From Pseudomonas putida (GTDB lineage Bacteria; Pseudomonadota; Gammaproteobacteria; Pseudomonadales; Pseudomonadaceae): DNA of 64,000 bases. The first letter of the stretch is position 1, and each line of letters begins with the position of its first letter. Under the pieces are notes generated by a model that saw only the letters and a list, made by a program, of their open reading frames with translations, did not search any database and was not told the origin of the DNA. Shown here one piece after another: positions 56,825 to 64,000 of this stretch. Both the position numbers and the translations under genes were made by a program. Where the stretch lies: NCBI RefSeq assembly GCF_001636055.1, contig NZ_CP011789.1, positions 744,001 to 808,000 on the forward strand, given 5' to 3'.

Positions 56825-57730
56825 TCAACCCTTGCCTTTGGTCCGGGTCTGGTTCGGTCCGCCGTTCTTCTCCAGGTGTTCGATGATCATCCCGGCAACG
56901 TTCTTGCCGGTGGTGACTTCGATGCCCTCCAGCCCCGGCGACGAATTCACCTCCATCACCAGCGGGCCATGATTGGAGCGCAGGATATCCACACCAGCCA
57001 CGCTGAGGCCCATGACCTTGGCCGCGCGAATGGCCGTCATGCGTTCCTCGGGGGTGATCTTGATCAGGCTGGCCACTCCACCGCGGTGCAGGTTGGAGCG
57101 GAACTCACCGGGTTTGGCCTGGCGCTTCATCGAGGCGATGACCTTGTCACCAACCACGAAGCAGCGGATGTCGGCGCCGCCAGCCTCCTTGATGTATTCC
57201 TGGACCATGATGTTCTGCTTCAGGCCCATGAACGCTTCGATGACCGACTCGGCAGCCTTGGTCGTTTCGCACAGCACCACGCCGATGCCCTGGGTGCCCT
57301 CGAGCACCTTGATCACCAGCGGTGCACCATTGACCATCTGGATCAGGTCGGGAATGTCATCCGGCGAGTGAGCGAAACCTGTGATCGGCAGGCCGATGCC
57401 GCGGCGTGACAGCAATTGCAAAGAGCGCAGCTTGTCGCGCGAGCGGGCGATGGCCACCGATTCATTGAGCGGGTAGACGCCCATCATCTCGAACTGACGC
57501 AGCACTGCGCAGCCATAGAAGGTTACCGAGGCGCCGATACGCGGGATCACTGCATCGAAACCTTCCAGCGGTTTGCCGCGATAGTGGATCTGCGGCTTGT
57601 GGCTGGCGATGTTCATGTAGGCGCGCAGGGTATCGATCACGACCATTTCATGGCCGCGCTGGGTGCCGGCTTCGACCAGGCGGCGGGTGGAATACAGACG
57701 CGGGTTGCGCGAAAGCACGGCGATCTTCAT
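56825..57730 (-). CDS. rimK: RimK-family glutamate ligase
   Basis: A 301-residue ATP-grasp ligase that adds glutamates to the C terminus of ribosomal protein S6, changing translation; in pseudomonads it affects rhizosphere behaviour and answers to c-di-GMP. ATP-grasp segments are [35 protein letters not shown] and [14 protein letters not shown]. The ATG at 57730 ([14 protein letters not shown]) overlaps the stop of the upstream RimB gene by 4 bases; the longer frame to 58168 runs into RimB and was rejected. Confidence 0.93.
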   Translation of the reverse strand: MKIAVLSRNPRLYSTRRLVEAGTQRGHEMVVIDTLRAYMNIASHKPQIHYRGKPLEGFDAVIPRIGASVTFYGCAVLRQFEMMGVYPLNESVAIARSRDKLRSLQLLSRRGIGLPITGFAHSPDDIPDLIQMVNGAPLVIKVLEGTQGIGVVLCETTKAAESVIEAFMGLKQNIMVQEYIKEAGGADIRCFVVGDKVIASMKRQAKPGEFRSNLHRGGVASLIKITPEERMTAIRAAKVMGLSVAGVDILRSNHGPLVMEVNSSPGLEGIEVTTGKNVAGMIIEHLEKNGGPNQTRTKGKG

Positions 57731-58209
57731 GCAGCACCTGTGACAGGGGAGAGAGTGGCCGGGAAGGCCGGTTTGTCCTGAACGTACTTGAGGCCGGGGT
57801 TGACGACCAGTTGACCGTGGACCAAGGCTTTCGATCCAAGTAACAACCGATAGCGCATGCTCTTGCGGCAAGCCAGGGTGAATTCCACTTCCCAGACCCG
57901 GTCGCCCAATGCCAGTGGCGTTCGGATCACATAGCGGGTCTGGGCATGGCCGTTGGAGCTCTTGATGGTTTTCATGGTCACCAGAGGCGCTTCGCAGCGG
58001 CGATGACGCAGTTGCACTACAGAACCCAGGTGCGCGGTGAAACGTACCCAGGACTGGCCGTCGCGCTCGAAGGGTTCGATGTCGGTGGCGTGCAGGCTGG
58101 AGGTGCTGGCGCCGGTGTCGATCTTGGCCCGAAGCCCGGCGAGACCGAGGTCGGGCAGGGCGATCCACTCGCGCAGGCCGATCACTGTCAGATGGTCAAA
58201 TGTTTTCAC
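57727..58209 (-). CDS. rimB: RimB-like retropepsin-type protease (ATP-dependent zinc protease family)
   Basis: A 160-residue protein of the retropepsin-like DUF785/RimB family. The aspartic-protease motif DTGAS is at 31-35 ([16 protein letters not shown]). In P. fluorescens the rimABK operon uses RimB to control RimK-dependent S6 modification. The GTG at 58209 is chosen because the conserved part begins there and a CAGGGTG site precedes it; ATG codons at 58248 and 58266 have none. It is coupled to rimK. No rimA-like EAL gene is adjacent. Confidence 0.8.
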   Translation of the reverse strand: MKTFDHLTVIGLREWIALPDLGLAGLRAKIDTGASTSSLHATDIEPFERDGQSWVRFTAHLGSVVQLRHRRCEAPLVTMKTIKSSNGHAQTRYVIRTPLALGDRVWEVEFTLACRKSMRYRLLLGSKALVHGQLVVNPGLKYVQDKPAFPATLSPVTGAA

Positions 58210-58318
58210 GAAGCACACCCTGCGAATGAGGTGGTGAACTGTAAGCATGGCGCGGACTTTTTGCATCCGACAGTTACGGTAGTACAGTTCCGTTAAAGAC
58301 AGAATTCTAGGTAGAGGG

Positions 58319-58720
58319 ATGGCACAGAAAGCGGAAGACGACGACAAGGTCCGCCTGGACAAATGGCTGTGGGCGGCGCGCTTCTACAAGACGCGTGCGC
58401 TGGCCAAGGCGGCGATCGAGAGCGGCAAGGTGCATTGCCGTGGTGAGCGCTGCAAACCGGGCAAGGAACCGCGGGTAGGTGACGAGTTCGTGCTGCGCAC
58501 CGGTTTCGACGAGAAGACCGTGGTGGTCAAGGCGCTGTCGGTGGTGCGTCGTGGGGCGCCCGAGGCGCAGACCCTCTACGAGGAAACCGCCGACAGCGTG
58601 AAGCGCCGCGAGCAGGCCGCCGAACTGCGCAAGGCCGGGGCGATGGGTGTGACCACCGACGGCCGGCCGAACAAGAAGCAACGGCGGCAGATCCACCAAC
58701 TGCATGGCAGTTTCGAGTAG
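58319..58720 (+). CDS. hslR: Heat-shock protein 15, HslR
   Basis: A 133-residue S4-domain RNA-binding protein. The S4 motif is at about residues 11-60 (VRLDKWLWAARFYKTRALAKAAIESGKV) and the tail is basic (NKKQRRQIHQLHGSFE). Hsp15 binds stalled 50S subunits that carry peptidyl-tRNA. It is convergent with the PAP2 gene, 20 bases apart. Confidence 0.93.
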   Translation: MAQKAEDDDKVRLDKWLWAARFYKTRALAKAAIESGKVHCRGERCKPGKEPRVGDEFVLRTGFDEKTVVVKALSVVRRGAPEAQTLYEETADSVKRREQAAELRKAGAMGVTTDGRPNKKQRRQIHQLHGSFE

Positions 58721-58740
58721 ACCTGCGCCGTCAGTTGCGC

Positions 58741-59544
58741 TTAGAAGGCTGTACGCATCACGCTCATGCGCCCGATCAGCGGCAGCTTGCCGAGTACCCT
58801 GAACAGCGGTGAGGTCCAGCGCACCAGTGCCGCGCTGGCCTTGGCCGCGAGAGGTGTATGCACGGTCCAGCCCAGAGCCAGTAATGCCATCCCCAGACCA
58901 CCGATGTAGTCATCCTGCCCCCAGTGCGCACCAGCAACCAGACGCGGCAGCATGAACAGCACGGCCAGCCCCCAGATCACCAGGCTTTGCACCAGCCGGC
59001 GACTGAACAGACTCATGAACAGCGCCCAGAGGAGCAGTACCGAGGCGTGATCGCCCGGGAAGCTCTTGCTGGAACGGTCCTTCAGTTCCCAGTGGGCTTC
59101 AAGGTTCGGGTAGTAGTGGCTCAGGCGCACGGCGTCGTCGAATACGATCGACGGGCTGTCATGCTGCCATCCGGATGCATCCACCCACTTGGAAAACAGC
59201 GCGCGAACCACCACTAAGAGGAGCAGGCTGACGAAAAAGCCGAAGAATGCCTGCCGTACCTGCACGGCCTTGAACACCCAGTCGCCCTTGATCAGCAGCA
59301 GGAGCAGGATCAGACCGACGACGATGTCGAAGGGGCGCAGGCTGCCCAAGGTCCAGATGTAGCGCCAGGTGGTGCTGTCTGCCAGTGGGCCGTTGAGTGC
59401 ACGGAATAGCCACTCGTCGAAAGTCAGGAACAGGATCTGGCCAAACGGCCACAACCAGAAACACAGTAGAGCGATCGGCAGTAAAGTGCAGGCTGCCAGA
59501 GGTCCCCAGGACCACTTTTCTTGGAACAGTGGTCGATTATCCAT
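58741..59544 (-). CDS. PAP2-family membrane phosphatase with variant motif
   Basis: A 267-residue inner-membrane protein with about six helices. The PAP2 third motif is intact (RLVAGAHWGQD, R-x5-H-x3-D), but the second motif reads FPGDHAS in place of PSGH, and the first (KDRSSK) lacks the usual RP. It may dephosphorylate or transfer phosphate on lipids such as undecaprenyl diphosphate or lipid A. GAGGT stands before the ATG at 59544. Confidence 0.8.
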   Translation of the reverse strand: MDNRPLFQEKWSWGPLAACTLLPIALLCFWLWPFGQILFLTFDEWLFRALNGPLADSTTWRYIWTLGSLRPFDIVVGLILLLLLIKGDWVFKAVQVRQAFFGFFVSLLLLVVVRALFSKWVDASGWQHDSPSIVFDDAVRLSHYYPNLEAHWELKDRSSKSFPGDHASVLLLWALFMSLFSRRLVQSLVIWGLAVLFMLPRLVAGAHWGQDDYIGGLGMALLALGWTVHTPLAAKASAALVRWTSPLFRVLGKLPLIGRMSVMRTAF

Positions 59545-59660
59545 AAAATACCTCAATTGCCAGCTGAATTTCCGCGCGTCGTGCGCGCTTTAACACGGGC
59601 CTTTGTAGGCTCCTGTAATCATTTTGTCACTCTTTTCAGAATTTTCAGATAGCCAAAACC

Positions 59661-60560
59661 ATGAGCGATTTACCGGATACCGATTTCACCCAACGCTTCC
59701 TGTTCGAAGAGCGCGATGTGCGCGGCGAATGGGTCGAGCTCGACAAGAGCTACAGCGAAGTGCTTGCCCGTCACCCTTATCCGCAGCCGGTTGCCGCTCT
59801 GCTGGGTGAGCTGATGGCTGCCACCTCGCTGCTGGTCGGCGCACTCAAGTTCGATGGCCTGCTGATCCTGCAGGCGCGCTCGCAAGGGCCAATCCCGCTG
59901 CTGATGGTGGAGTGCTCGGGCGAGCGCGACATCCGCGGCATGGCGCGTTACGAGGCCGAGCAGATCGCGACTGACGCGACCCTGGCCGACCTGATGCCTG
60001 GTGGTCACCTCACGCTGACCATCGACCCGGTCAAGGGCCAGCGCTACCAAGGCACCGTTGAGCTCGATGGCGCCAACCTGTCCGAATGCTTCACCAACTA
60101 CTTCGTGCAATCCCAGCAGCTCAACACGCGCTTCTGGCTCGACACCTCGACGGGCAAAGCCCGTGGCCTGCTGCTGCAGCAGTTGCCGGTCGACCGCCAG
60201 CGTGATGAAGAAGAGCGCGAAGACAGCTGGCAACACGTCGTGGCCATGGCCAGCACGCTGAAGCCCGAAGAGTGGGCCGAAGGCAACGAAACCCTCCTGC
60301 ACCGCCTCTATCACGAGGACGCCGTACGCCTCTTCGACATCGAGCCACTGCGCTTTCACTGCAGCTGCTCGCGTGAGCGTTCCGGCAACGCCCTGGTCAG
60401 CCTCGGCGAGGCGGATGCCAAGGCGCTGGTGGAGGAATGCGGTGGCCAGGTCGAGATCGATTGCCAGTTCTGCAACGAGCGGTATTTCTTCGATGCCAGC
60501 GATGTAGCGCAATTGTTTGCGGGTGGTGGCACGGACGAGGCGTCAGAAACTCGCCACTGA
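59661..60560 (+). CDS. hslO: Redox-regulated chaperone Hsp33, HslO
   Basis: A 299-residue Hsp33. The C-terminal zinc switch has Cys234-x-Cys236 (HCSCSRER) and Cys268-x-x-Cys271 (CQFCNERY); oxidation releases zinc and turns the holdase on. N-terminal core elements include [16 protein letters not shown]. It stands near hslR, as in many gamma-proteobacteria. Its ribosome site is weak. Confidence 0.95.
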   Translation: MSDLPDTDFTQRFLFEERDVRGEWVELDKSYSEVLARHPYPQPVAALLGELMAATSLLVGALKFDGLLILQARSQGPIPLLMVECSGERDIRGMARYEAEQIATDATLADLMPGGHLTLTIDPVKGQRYQGTVELDGANLSECFTNYFVQSQQLNTRFWLDTSTGKARGLLLQQLPVDRQRDEEEREDSWQHVVAMASTLKPEEWAEGNETLLHRLYHEDAVRLFDIEPLRFHCSCSRERSGNALVSLGEADAKALVEECGGQVEIDCQFCNERYFFDASDVAQLFAGGGTDEASETRH

Positions 60561-60739
60561 AACGCTTCACTACAGGAGATGCTCCTGTCTAATTGCGTGA
60601 AAGCGCAGTTACGACAGGAGGGGCCTACTTTTTTTGGGCGTTTCTGGCATAATCCGGCCACTTTTTTCGCTGTAGTAGTTTGAAACAGGCCACTACAAAA
60701 CGTTTGGAGCACTCGGCCTCGGGCCGGATGGGGTATCTC

Positions 60740-62287
60740 ATGACGCAAGCCAACAACACCGTGTACACCGACCTGACCGTCGACGAGCTGGTAAAACATG
60801 CGCTGCAACGCGGTGAAGGCGTGCTGGCCGATACTGGCGCACTGGTCGTGGAAACCGGTCACCGTACTGGCCGTTCGCCCGCTGACCGTTTCATCGTCGA
60901 TGAACCGAGCACCTCTGCCGCCATCGCCTGGGGCCCGATCAACCGCAAGTTCCCGGCCGACAAGTTCGATGCCCTGTGGGACCGCGTCGAGGCGTTCAAC
61001 AACGCCCAGGAACACTTCGTCTCCTACGTTCATGTCGGTGCCGCGGCCGAGCACTACCTGCCGGTCAAGATGACCACCCAGACCGCCTGGCAGAACCTGT
61101 TCGGCCGTTGCCTGTTCATCAATCCGGAAAAAGGCCAGTTCAACCCGGCCGGCCGCGACCAGTGGCAGATCCTCAACGTCGCCAACTTCGAGTGCGTTCC
61201 AGAGCGTGACGGCACCAACTCCGATGGTTGCGTGATCCTCAACTTCGCCCAGAAGAAAGTGCTGATCGCTGGCATGCGCTACGCCGGCGAAATGAAGAAG
61301 GCCATGTTCTCGGTACAGAACTTCCTGCTGCCGGAAGTCGACGTGCTGCCGATGCACTGCGCGGCCAACATCGGCGAAGACGGCGATGTGACCCTGTTCT
61401 TCGGCCTGTCCGGTACTGGCAAGACCACCCTCTCCGCCGACGAAAGCCGTTACCTGATCGGTGACGACGAGCACGGTTGGGGCGAAGGTGTCGTCTTCAA
61501 CATGGAAGGTGGTTGCTACGCCAAGTGCATCGACCTGTCCGAGAAGAACGAGCCGGTCATCTGGAAAGCCATCAAGCATGGCGCGGTGCTGGAAAACGTC
61601 GTCATCGACGAAGCCGGCCACGCCGACTACACCAATGTCAGCCTGACCCAGAACAGCCGTGCCGCCTACCCACTGGAGCACGTCGCCAAGCGTGCCGAAG
61701 CCAACCTGGGTGGCGAGCCTAACGCGGTCATCTTCCTGACCTGCGACCTGACCGGCGTTCTGCCTCCGGTGTCGATCCTGAACAACGAGCAGGCGGCCTA
61801 CCACTTCCTGTCGGGCTACACCGCGCTGGTCGGTTCCACCGAAATGGGTTCGGGCGGCGGCATCAAGTCGACCTTCTCCACCTGCTTCGGCGCGCCGTTC
61901 TTCGCCCGTCCTGCAGGCGAATACGCCGAGCTGCTGATCAAGCGTATCAACGGCTTCAACTCCAAGGTTTACCTGGTCAACACCGGCTGGACCGGCGGTG
62001 GCTACGGTGTTGGCAAGCGCTTCAGCATCCCGACCACCCGTGGCGTGATCGCCGCGATCCAGAGCGGTGCTCTGGTCGGTGCTGAAACCGAGCACCTGGA
62101 CATCATCAACCTGGACGTACCGAAGTTCGTTCCAGGCGTCGATACCGAGCTGCTCAACCCGCGCGCCACCTGGGCTGACAAGGCCGCTTACGACGAGGCC
62201 GCCAAAGGCCTGGCCAAGCTGTTCATCGAAAACTTCAAGAAGTTCGAAGTTTCCGACGCCATCAAGGCCGCTGGCCCGCAGCTGTAA
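60740..62287 (+). CDS. pckA: ATP-dependent phosphoenolpyruvate carboxykinase PckA
   Basis: A 515-residue PEP carboxykinase converting oxaloacetate and ATP to PEP and CO2, the entry of gluconeogenesis. P-loop (kinase 1a) [14 protein letters not shown], metal and kinase 2 motif [24 protein letters not shown] and [14 protein letters not shown] are all intact. The ATG at 60740 gives the usual N terminus [12 protein letters not shown]; in-frame ATGs at 60680 and 60728 are alternatives. A CATAAT about 85 bases upstream (60649-60654) may be the -10. A strong terminator follows. Confidence 0.95.
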   Translation: MTQANNTVYTDLTVDELVKHALQRGEGVLADTGALVVETGHRTGRSPADRFIVDEPSTSAAIAWGPINRKFPADKFDALWDRVEAFNNAQEHFVSYVHVGAAAEHYLPVKMTTQTAWQNLFGRCLFINPEKGQFNPAGRDQWQILNVANFECVPERDGTNSDGCVILNFAQKKVLIAGMRYAGEMKKAMFSVQNFLLPEVDVLPMHCAANIGEDGDVTLFFGLSGTGKTTLSADESRYLIGDDEHGWGEGVVFNMEGGCYAKCIDLSEKNEPVIWKAIKHGAVLENVVIDEAGHADYTNVSLTQNSRAAYPLEHVAKRAEANLGGEPNAVIFLTCDLTGVLPPVSILNNEQAAYHFLSGYTALVGSTEMGSGGGIKSTFSTCFGAPFFARPAGEYAELLIKRINGFNSKVYLVNTGWTGGGYGVGKRFSIPTTRGVIAAIQSGALVGAETEHLDIINLDVPKFVPGVDTELLNPRATWADKAAYDEAAKGLAKLFIENFKKFEVSDAIKAAGPQL

Positions 62288-62305
62288 GCTGTACTGCCCG
62301 CAGTG

Positions 62306-62332
62306 AAAAGCCGCCCTTCGGGGCGGCTTTTT
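62306..62332 (+). terminator. Intrinsic terminator after pckA
   Basis: Stem AAAAGCCGCCC / GGGCGGCTTTT with a TTCG loop and a T-run. Confidence 0.93.
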
Positions 62333-62425
62333 CATGTCTGGCGAGCGAGCACTGTGTTTGCGGCTATGGTTTTCCAGACCAGATGTGGGAAGCTCCCCTT
62401 TCCTGCCACCCGCCTTGGATACCCC

Positions 62426-62860
62426 ATGACCGAGACCATCCAACGCAGCGCCTTTTCTCATTTCCACCCCATCCTCACGCGTCCACAGGACAACGACCAC
62501 AACGGCCACCTTGGCGGTTCCACGGTGCATGCCTTCTTCGAGACGGCCATTCAGGCATTTCTCGTCGAGCAGGCCGAGCTGGACCTGCGCGACGGTGAGC
62601 TGGCCGGGTTCGTGGTCAGTTCTGCCGCGGATTTCTATGCCTTGCCCGGGTTTCCCGATGTGCTGGAGGTTGGCCTGGGAGTAACCCGGCTTGCTGGCAG
62701 CACAGTGGAGTTTCGCCTGGCGTTGTACCGGCCGGGCGAGGTCGAGCCCTGTGCGGCGGGCACCGTGGTGCAGGTGTTCATCGAACGCAGCACGGGGCAA
62801 CCGGCAGTGCTGCCGGAAACCCTGCAACTGATCCTGGCGGGGCTGTCGCTCAATCGTTGA
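62426..62860 (+). CDS. Acyl-CoA thioesterase (hotdog fold)
   Basis: A 144-residue 4HBT/YbgC-type thioesterase: TRPQDNDHNGHLGGSTVHAFFETA has the active-site aspartate and HLGG turn of the family. The start at 62426 (MTETIQRSAF) follows the pckA terminator by about 95 bases and is the first methionine of the conserved region. Its last 11 bases overlap the end of the convergent regulator gene. Confidence 0.82.
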   Translation: MTETIQRSAFSHFHPILTRPQDNDHNGHLGGSTVHAFFETAIQAFLVEQAELDLRDGELAGFVVSSAADFYALPGFPDVLEVGLGVTRLAGSTVEFRLALYRPGEVEPCAAGTVVQVFIERSTGQPAVLPETLQLILAGLSLNR

Positions 62861-63506
62861 GGCGGATGATCCCCTCGCGCACGGCAAACAGCACCAACCC
62901 TGGAACATCGTGGATCTGCAGGCGGTGCATGATCTGCGAGCGATGGGCCTCGATGGTCTTGATGCTCAGCCCCAGCCCATCGGCGATGGAGCGGGTGCTC
63001 TCGCCGCGAGCGATCAGGCGCAGGACTTCCAGCTGACGCGTGGTCAGCGGCGCTTGTGCGGGGCTGGGCGGACGTTTACGACTGTGCTTGAGGGCCTGCC
63101 CGATGACCATTGGCAACACTGTCGAGGAAAGGTATTGTCCGCCGCTGCGCAAGGTCTGCAAGGCCTGCTCGAATTCTGCGACGGTGGCGCTCTTGAGCAG
63201 GAAGCCCTGGGCGCCGAGTTGCAGGCAACTCATCACATGCTCCAGTTCCGAGCGGGTCGAGAGCATCAGCACGCGTGTGGCCGGAACCCGGATGAACAGC
63301 TCCTGCAACACCTGCTGACAATCCAGCGCATCGCTGTTCATATCGAGCACGACGATCTCCGGCCGCAGCTTCTCCGCCAGCGCCACGGCGCTCATGCCGT
63401 CGTTGGTGTCTCCGACCACGGCATATTCCTTCTTCTGTTCGAGCAGGGCGCGCAGGCCGGCGCGGAAAAGTGGCGAGTCGTCGGCAAGCAGGATTCGGCA
63501 GGGCAT
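62850..63506 (-). CDS. NarL/LuxR-type two-component response regulator
   Basis: A 218-residue regulator with a receiver domain (phosphoacceptor Asp55, IVVLDMNSDALD; acidic pair ADD at 8-10; Lys in FLLKSA) and a C-terminal LuxR helix-turn-helix (LTTRQLEVLRLIARGESTRSIADGLGLSIKTIEAHRSQIM, about 152-192). No histidine kinase is beside it, so it is an orphan here. A truncated chemotaxis methyltransferase gene lies upstream on the same strand. Confidence 0.9.
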   Translation of the reverse strand: MPCRILLADDSPLFRAGLRALLEQKKEYAVVGDTNDGMSAVALAEKLRPEIVVLDMNSDALDCQQVLQELFIRVPATRVLMLSTRSELEHVMSCLQLGAQGFLLKSATVAEFEQALQTLRSGGQYLSSTVLPMVIGQALKHSRKRPPSPAQAPLTTRQLEVLRLIARGESTRSIADGLGLSIKTIEAHRSQIMHRLQIHDVPGLVLFAVREGIIRLND

Positions 63507-63624
63507 GGGTCAAGGCCTGTTTCGCAAGGGATGGGGGGCGGCAGGCCTGCTCGATCCACAAGCGCACTGCCGCGCGGGGGCGCGACCAGTCCTTGTCTGC
63601 CGTTCGATGCGGCAGTGCTATTCA

Positions 63625-64000
63625 TCATAGGCGTTCGAACACCGACGGCAGTAGTGGCCGCAGGGGCAGATCCAGGCCGTGGATGCTTTCGCTGTGGCCG
63701 ATCATCAGCAGTCCGCCCGGACGCAGGTGAGGCATCAGGCGCAGCAGGACATCGGCCTTGCATCGCGCGTCGAAGCCCGCGAGCAGGTTGCGTAGCAGGA
63801 TCACATCGAACTCGCCCAGATCGGTCGGCAATGGCTTGATCAGGTTGATTGTCTCGAAGCGTACCCGTTCGCGCAGGCCCGGTGCGATACGTAGACGACC
63901 GGCTGCTTCGTCGGCGCCACACAGGCAATGGCGGTCCAGCCAGCCATGGGGAAAGTAGCGGGCCTGGGCGATGTCGTAGACACCGGCCTCAGCCTGTCGC
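63625..64000 (-). CDS. cheR: CheR-type chemotaxis methyltransferase, 5' end outside the window
   Basis: The frame is open to the last base, so only the C-terminal 124 residues are seen; the TTG at 63831 is internal. The SAM-methyltransferase part of CheR is clear: ARYFPHGWLDRH, RVRFETINLIKPLP, FDVILLRNLLAGFD (the usual FDVIFCRNVLIYFD) and HLRPGGLLMIGHSES. CheR methylates glutamates on chemoreceptors or Wsp/Pil-type receptors. Which pathway cannot be told here. Confidence 0.85.
   Translation of the reverse strand, partial: RQAEAGVYDIAQARYFPHGWLDRHCLCGADEAAGRLRIAPGLRERVRFETINLIKPLPTDLGEFDVILLRNLLAGFDARCKADVLLRLMPHLRPGGLLMIGHSESIHGLDLPLRPLLPSVFERL

Noticed and set aside
61461..61722. Short plus-strand frames inside pckA
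   Set aside because: They are out-of-frame shadows of a fully conserved enzyme gene.

Overview
The window looks like chromosome of a fluorescent pseudomonad of the Pseudomonas putida group. The evidence is high-GC coding DNA, the gene order (gabDT, tau, oprE-lsfA-ssu, gshA-tex-ompR/envZ-rimK-hslR-hslO-pckA), an AtsK that closely resembles the alkylsulfatase I remember from P. putida S-313, and many copies of the P. putida-type REP palindrome. No tRNA, rRNA, CRISPR array or prophage was seen. The attributions come from recognising sequence and gene order; no database search was run.

Layout. (1) 3-1180: tail of a HEAT-repeat protein and a DUF971 protein. (2) 1269-11202: sulfate-ester module: atsBC, atsR-atsK, the LysR regulator sftR, and sftP-astA. 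(3) 11535-14434: gabD-gabT, GABA catabolism. (4) 14502-19253: a giant toxin-like gene with an N-terminal DUF6543-like region and a C-terminal ADP-ribosyltransferase. (5) 19499-25298: an HDOD protein with a degenerate receiver, a PAS-GGDEF cyclase, a fatty-acid desaturase and a PAS-GGDEF-EAL protein. (6) 25314-31755: a MetNIQ-type transporter with a DszA-like flavin monooxygenase and two SfnB-like oxidoreductases. (7) 32087-35532: cystine transporter tcyJLN and a divergent serine acetyltransferase. (8) 35803-49110: a BCCT transporter, tauABCD, an OprD-family porin, lsfA and ssuEADCBF. (9) 49201-64000: housekeeping and regulatory genes (TetR regulator, gshA, thioesterase, tex, ompR-envZ, rimK-rimB, hslR, PAP2 protein, hslO, pckA, thioesterase, NarL-type regulator, start-less cheR).

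How it works together. About 38 kb carries five dedicated sulfur ABC importers: sulfate ester, MetNIQ-type, cystine, taurine and alkanesulfonate. With them are the oxygenases that release sulfite or sulfate, two outer-membrane entry proteins, a low-sulfur peroxiredoxin and the serine acetyltransferase that makes the acceptor for sulfide. Many of the soluble proteins of this set contain no cysteine and no methionine apart from the initiator, so the sequences themselves carry a sulfur-sparing signature. A GGAATAA/TTATTCC word recurs in the AT-rich leaders of several of these operons.

Most notable: the 1583-residue putative ADP-ribosylating toxin with no immunity gene beside it, the sulfur-free proteins, a receiver domain lacking its phosphoacceptor, and an arylsulfotransferase with no export signal.
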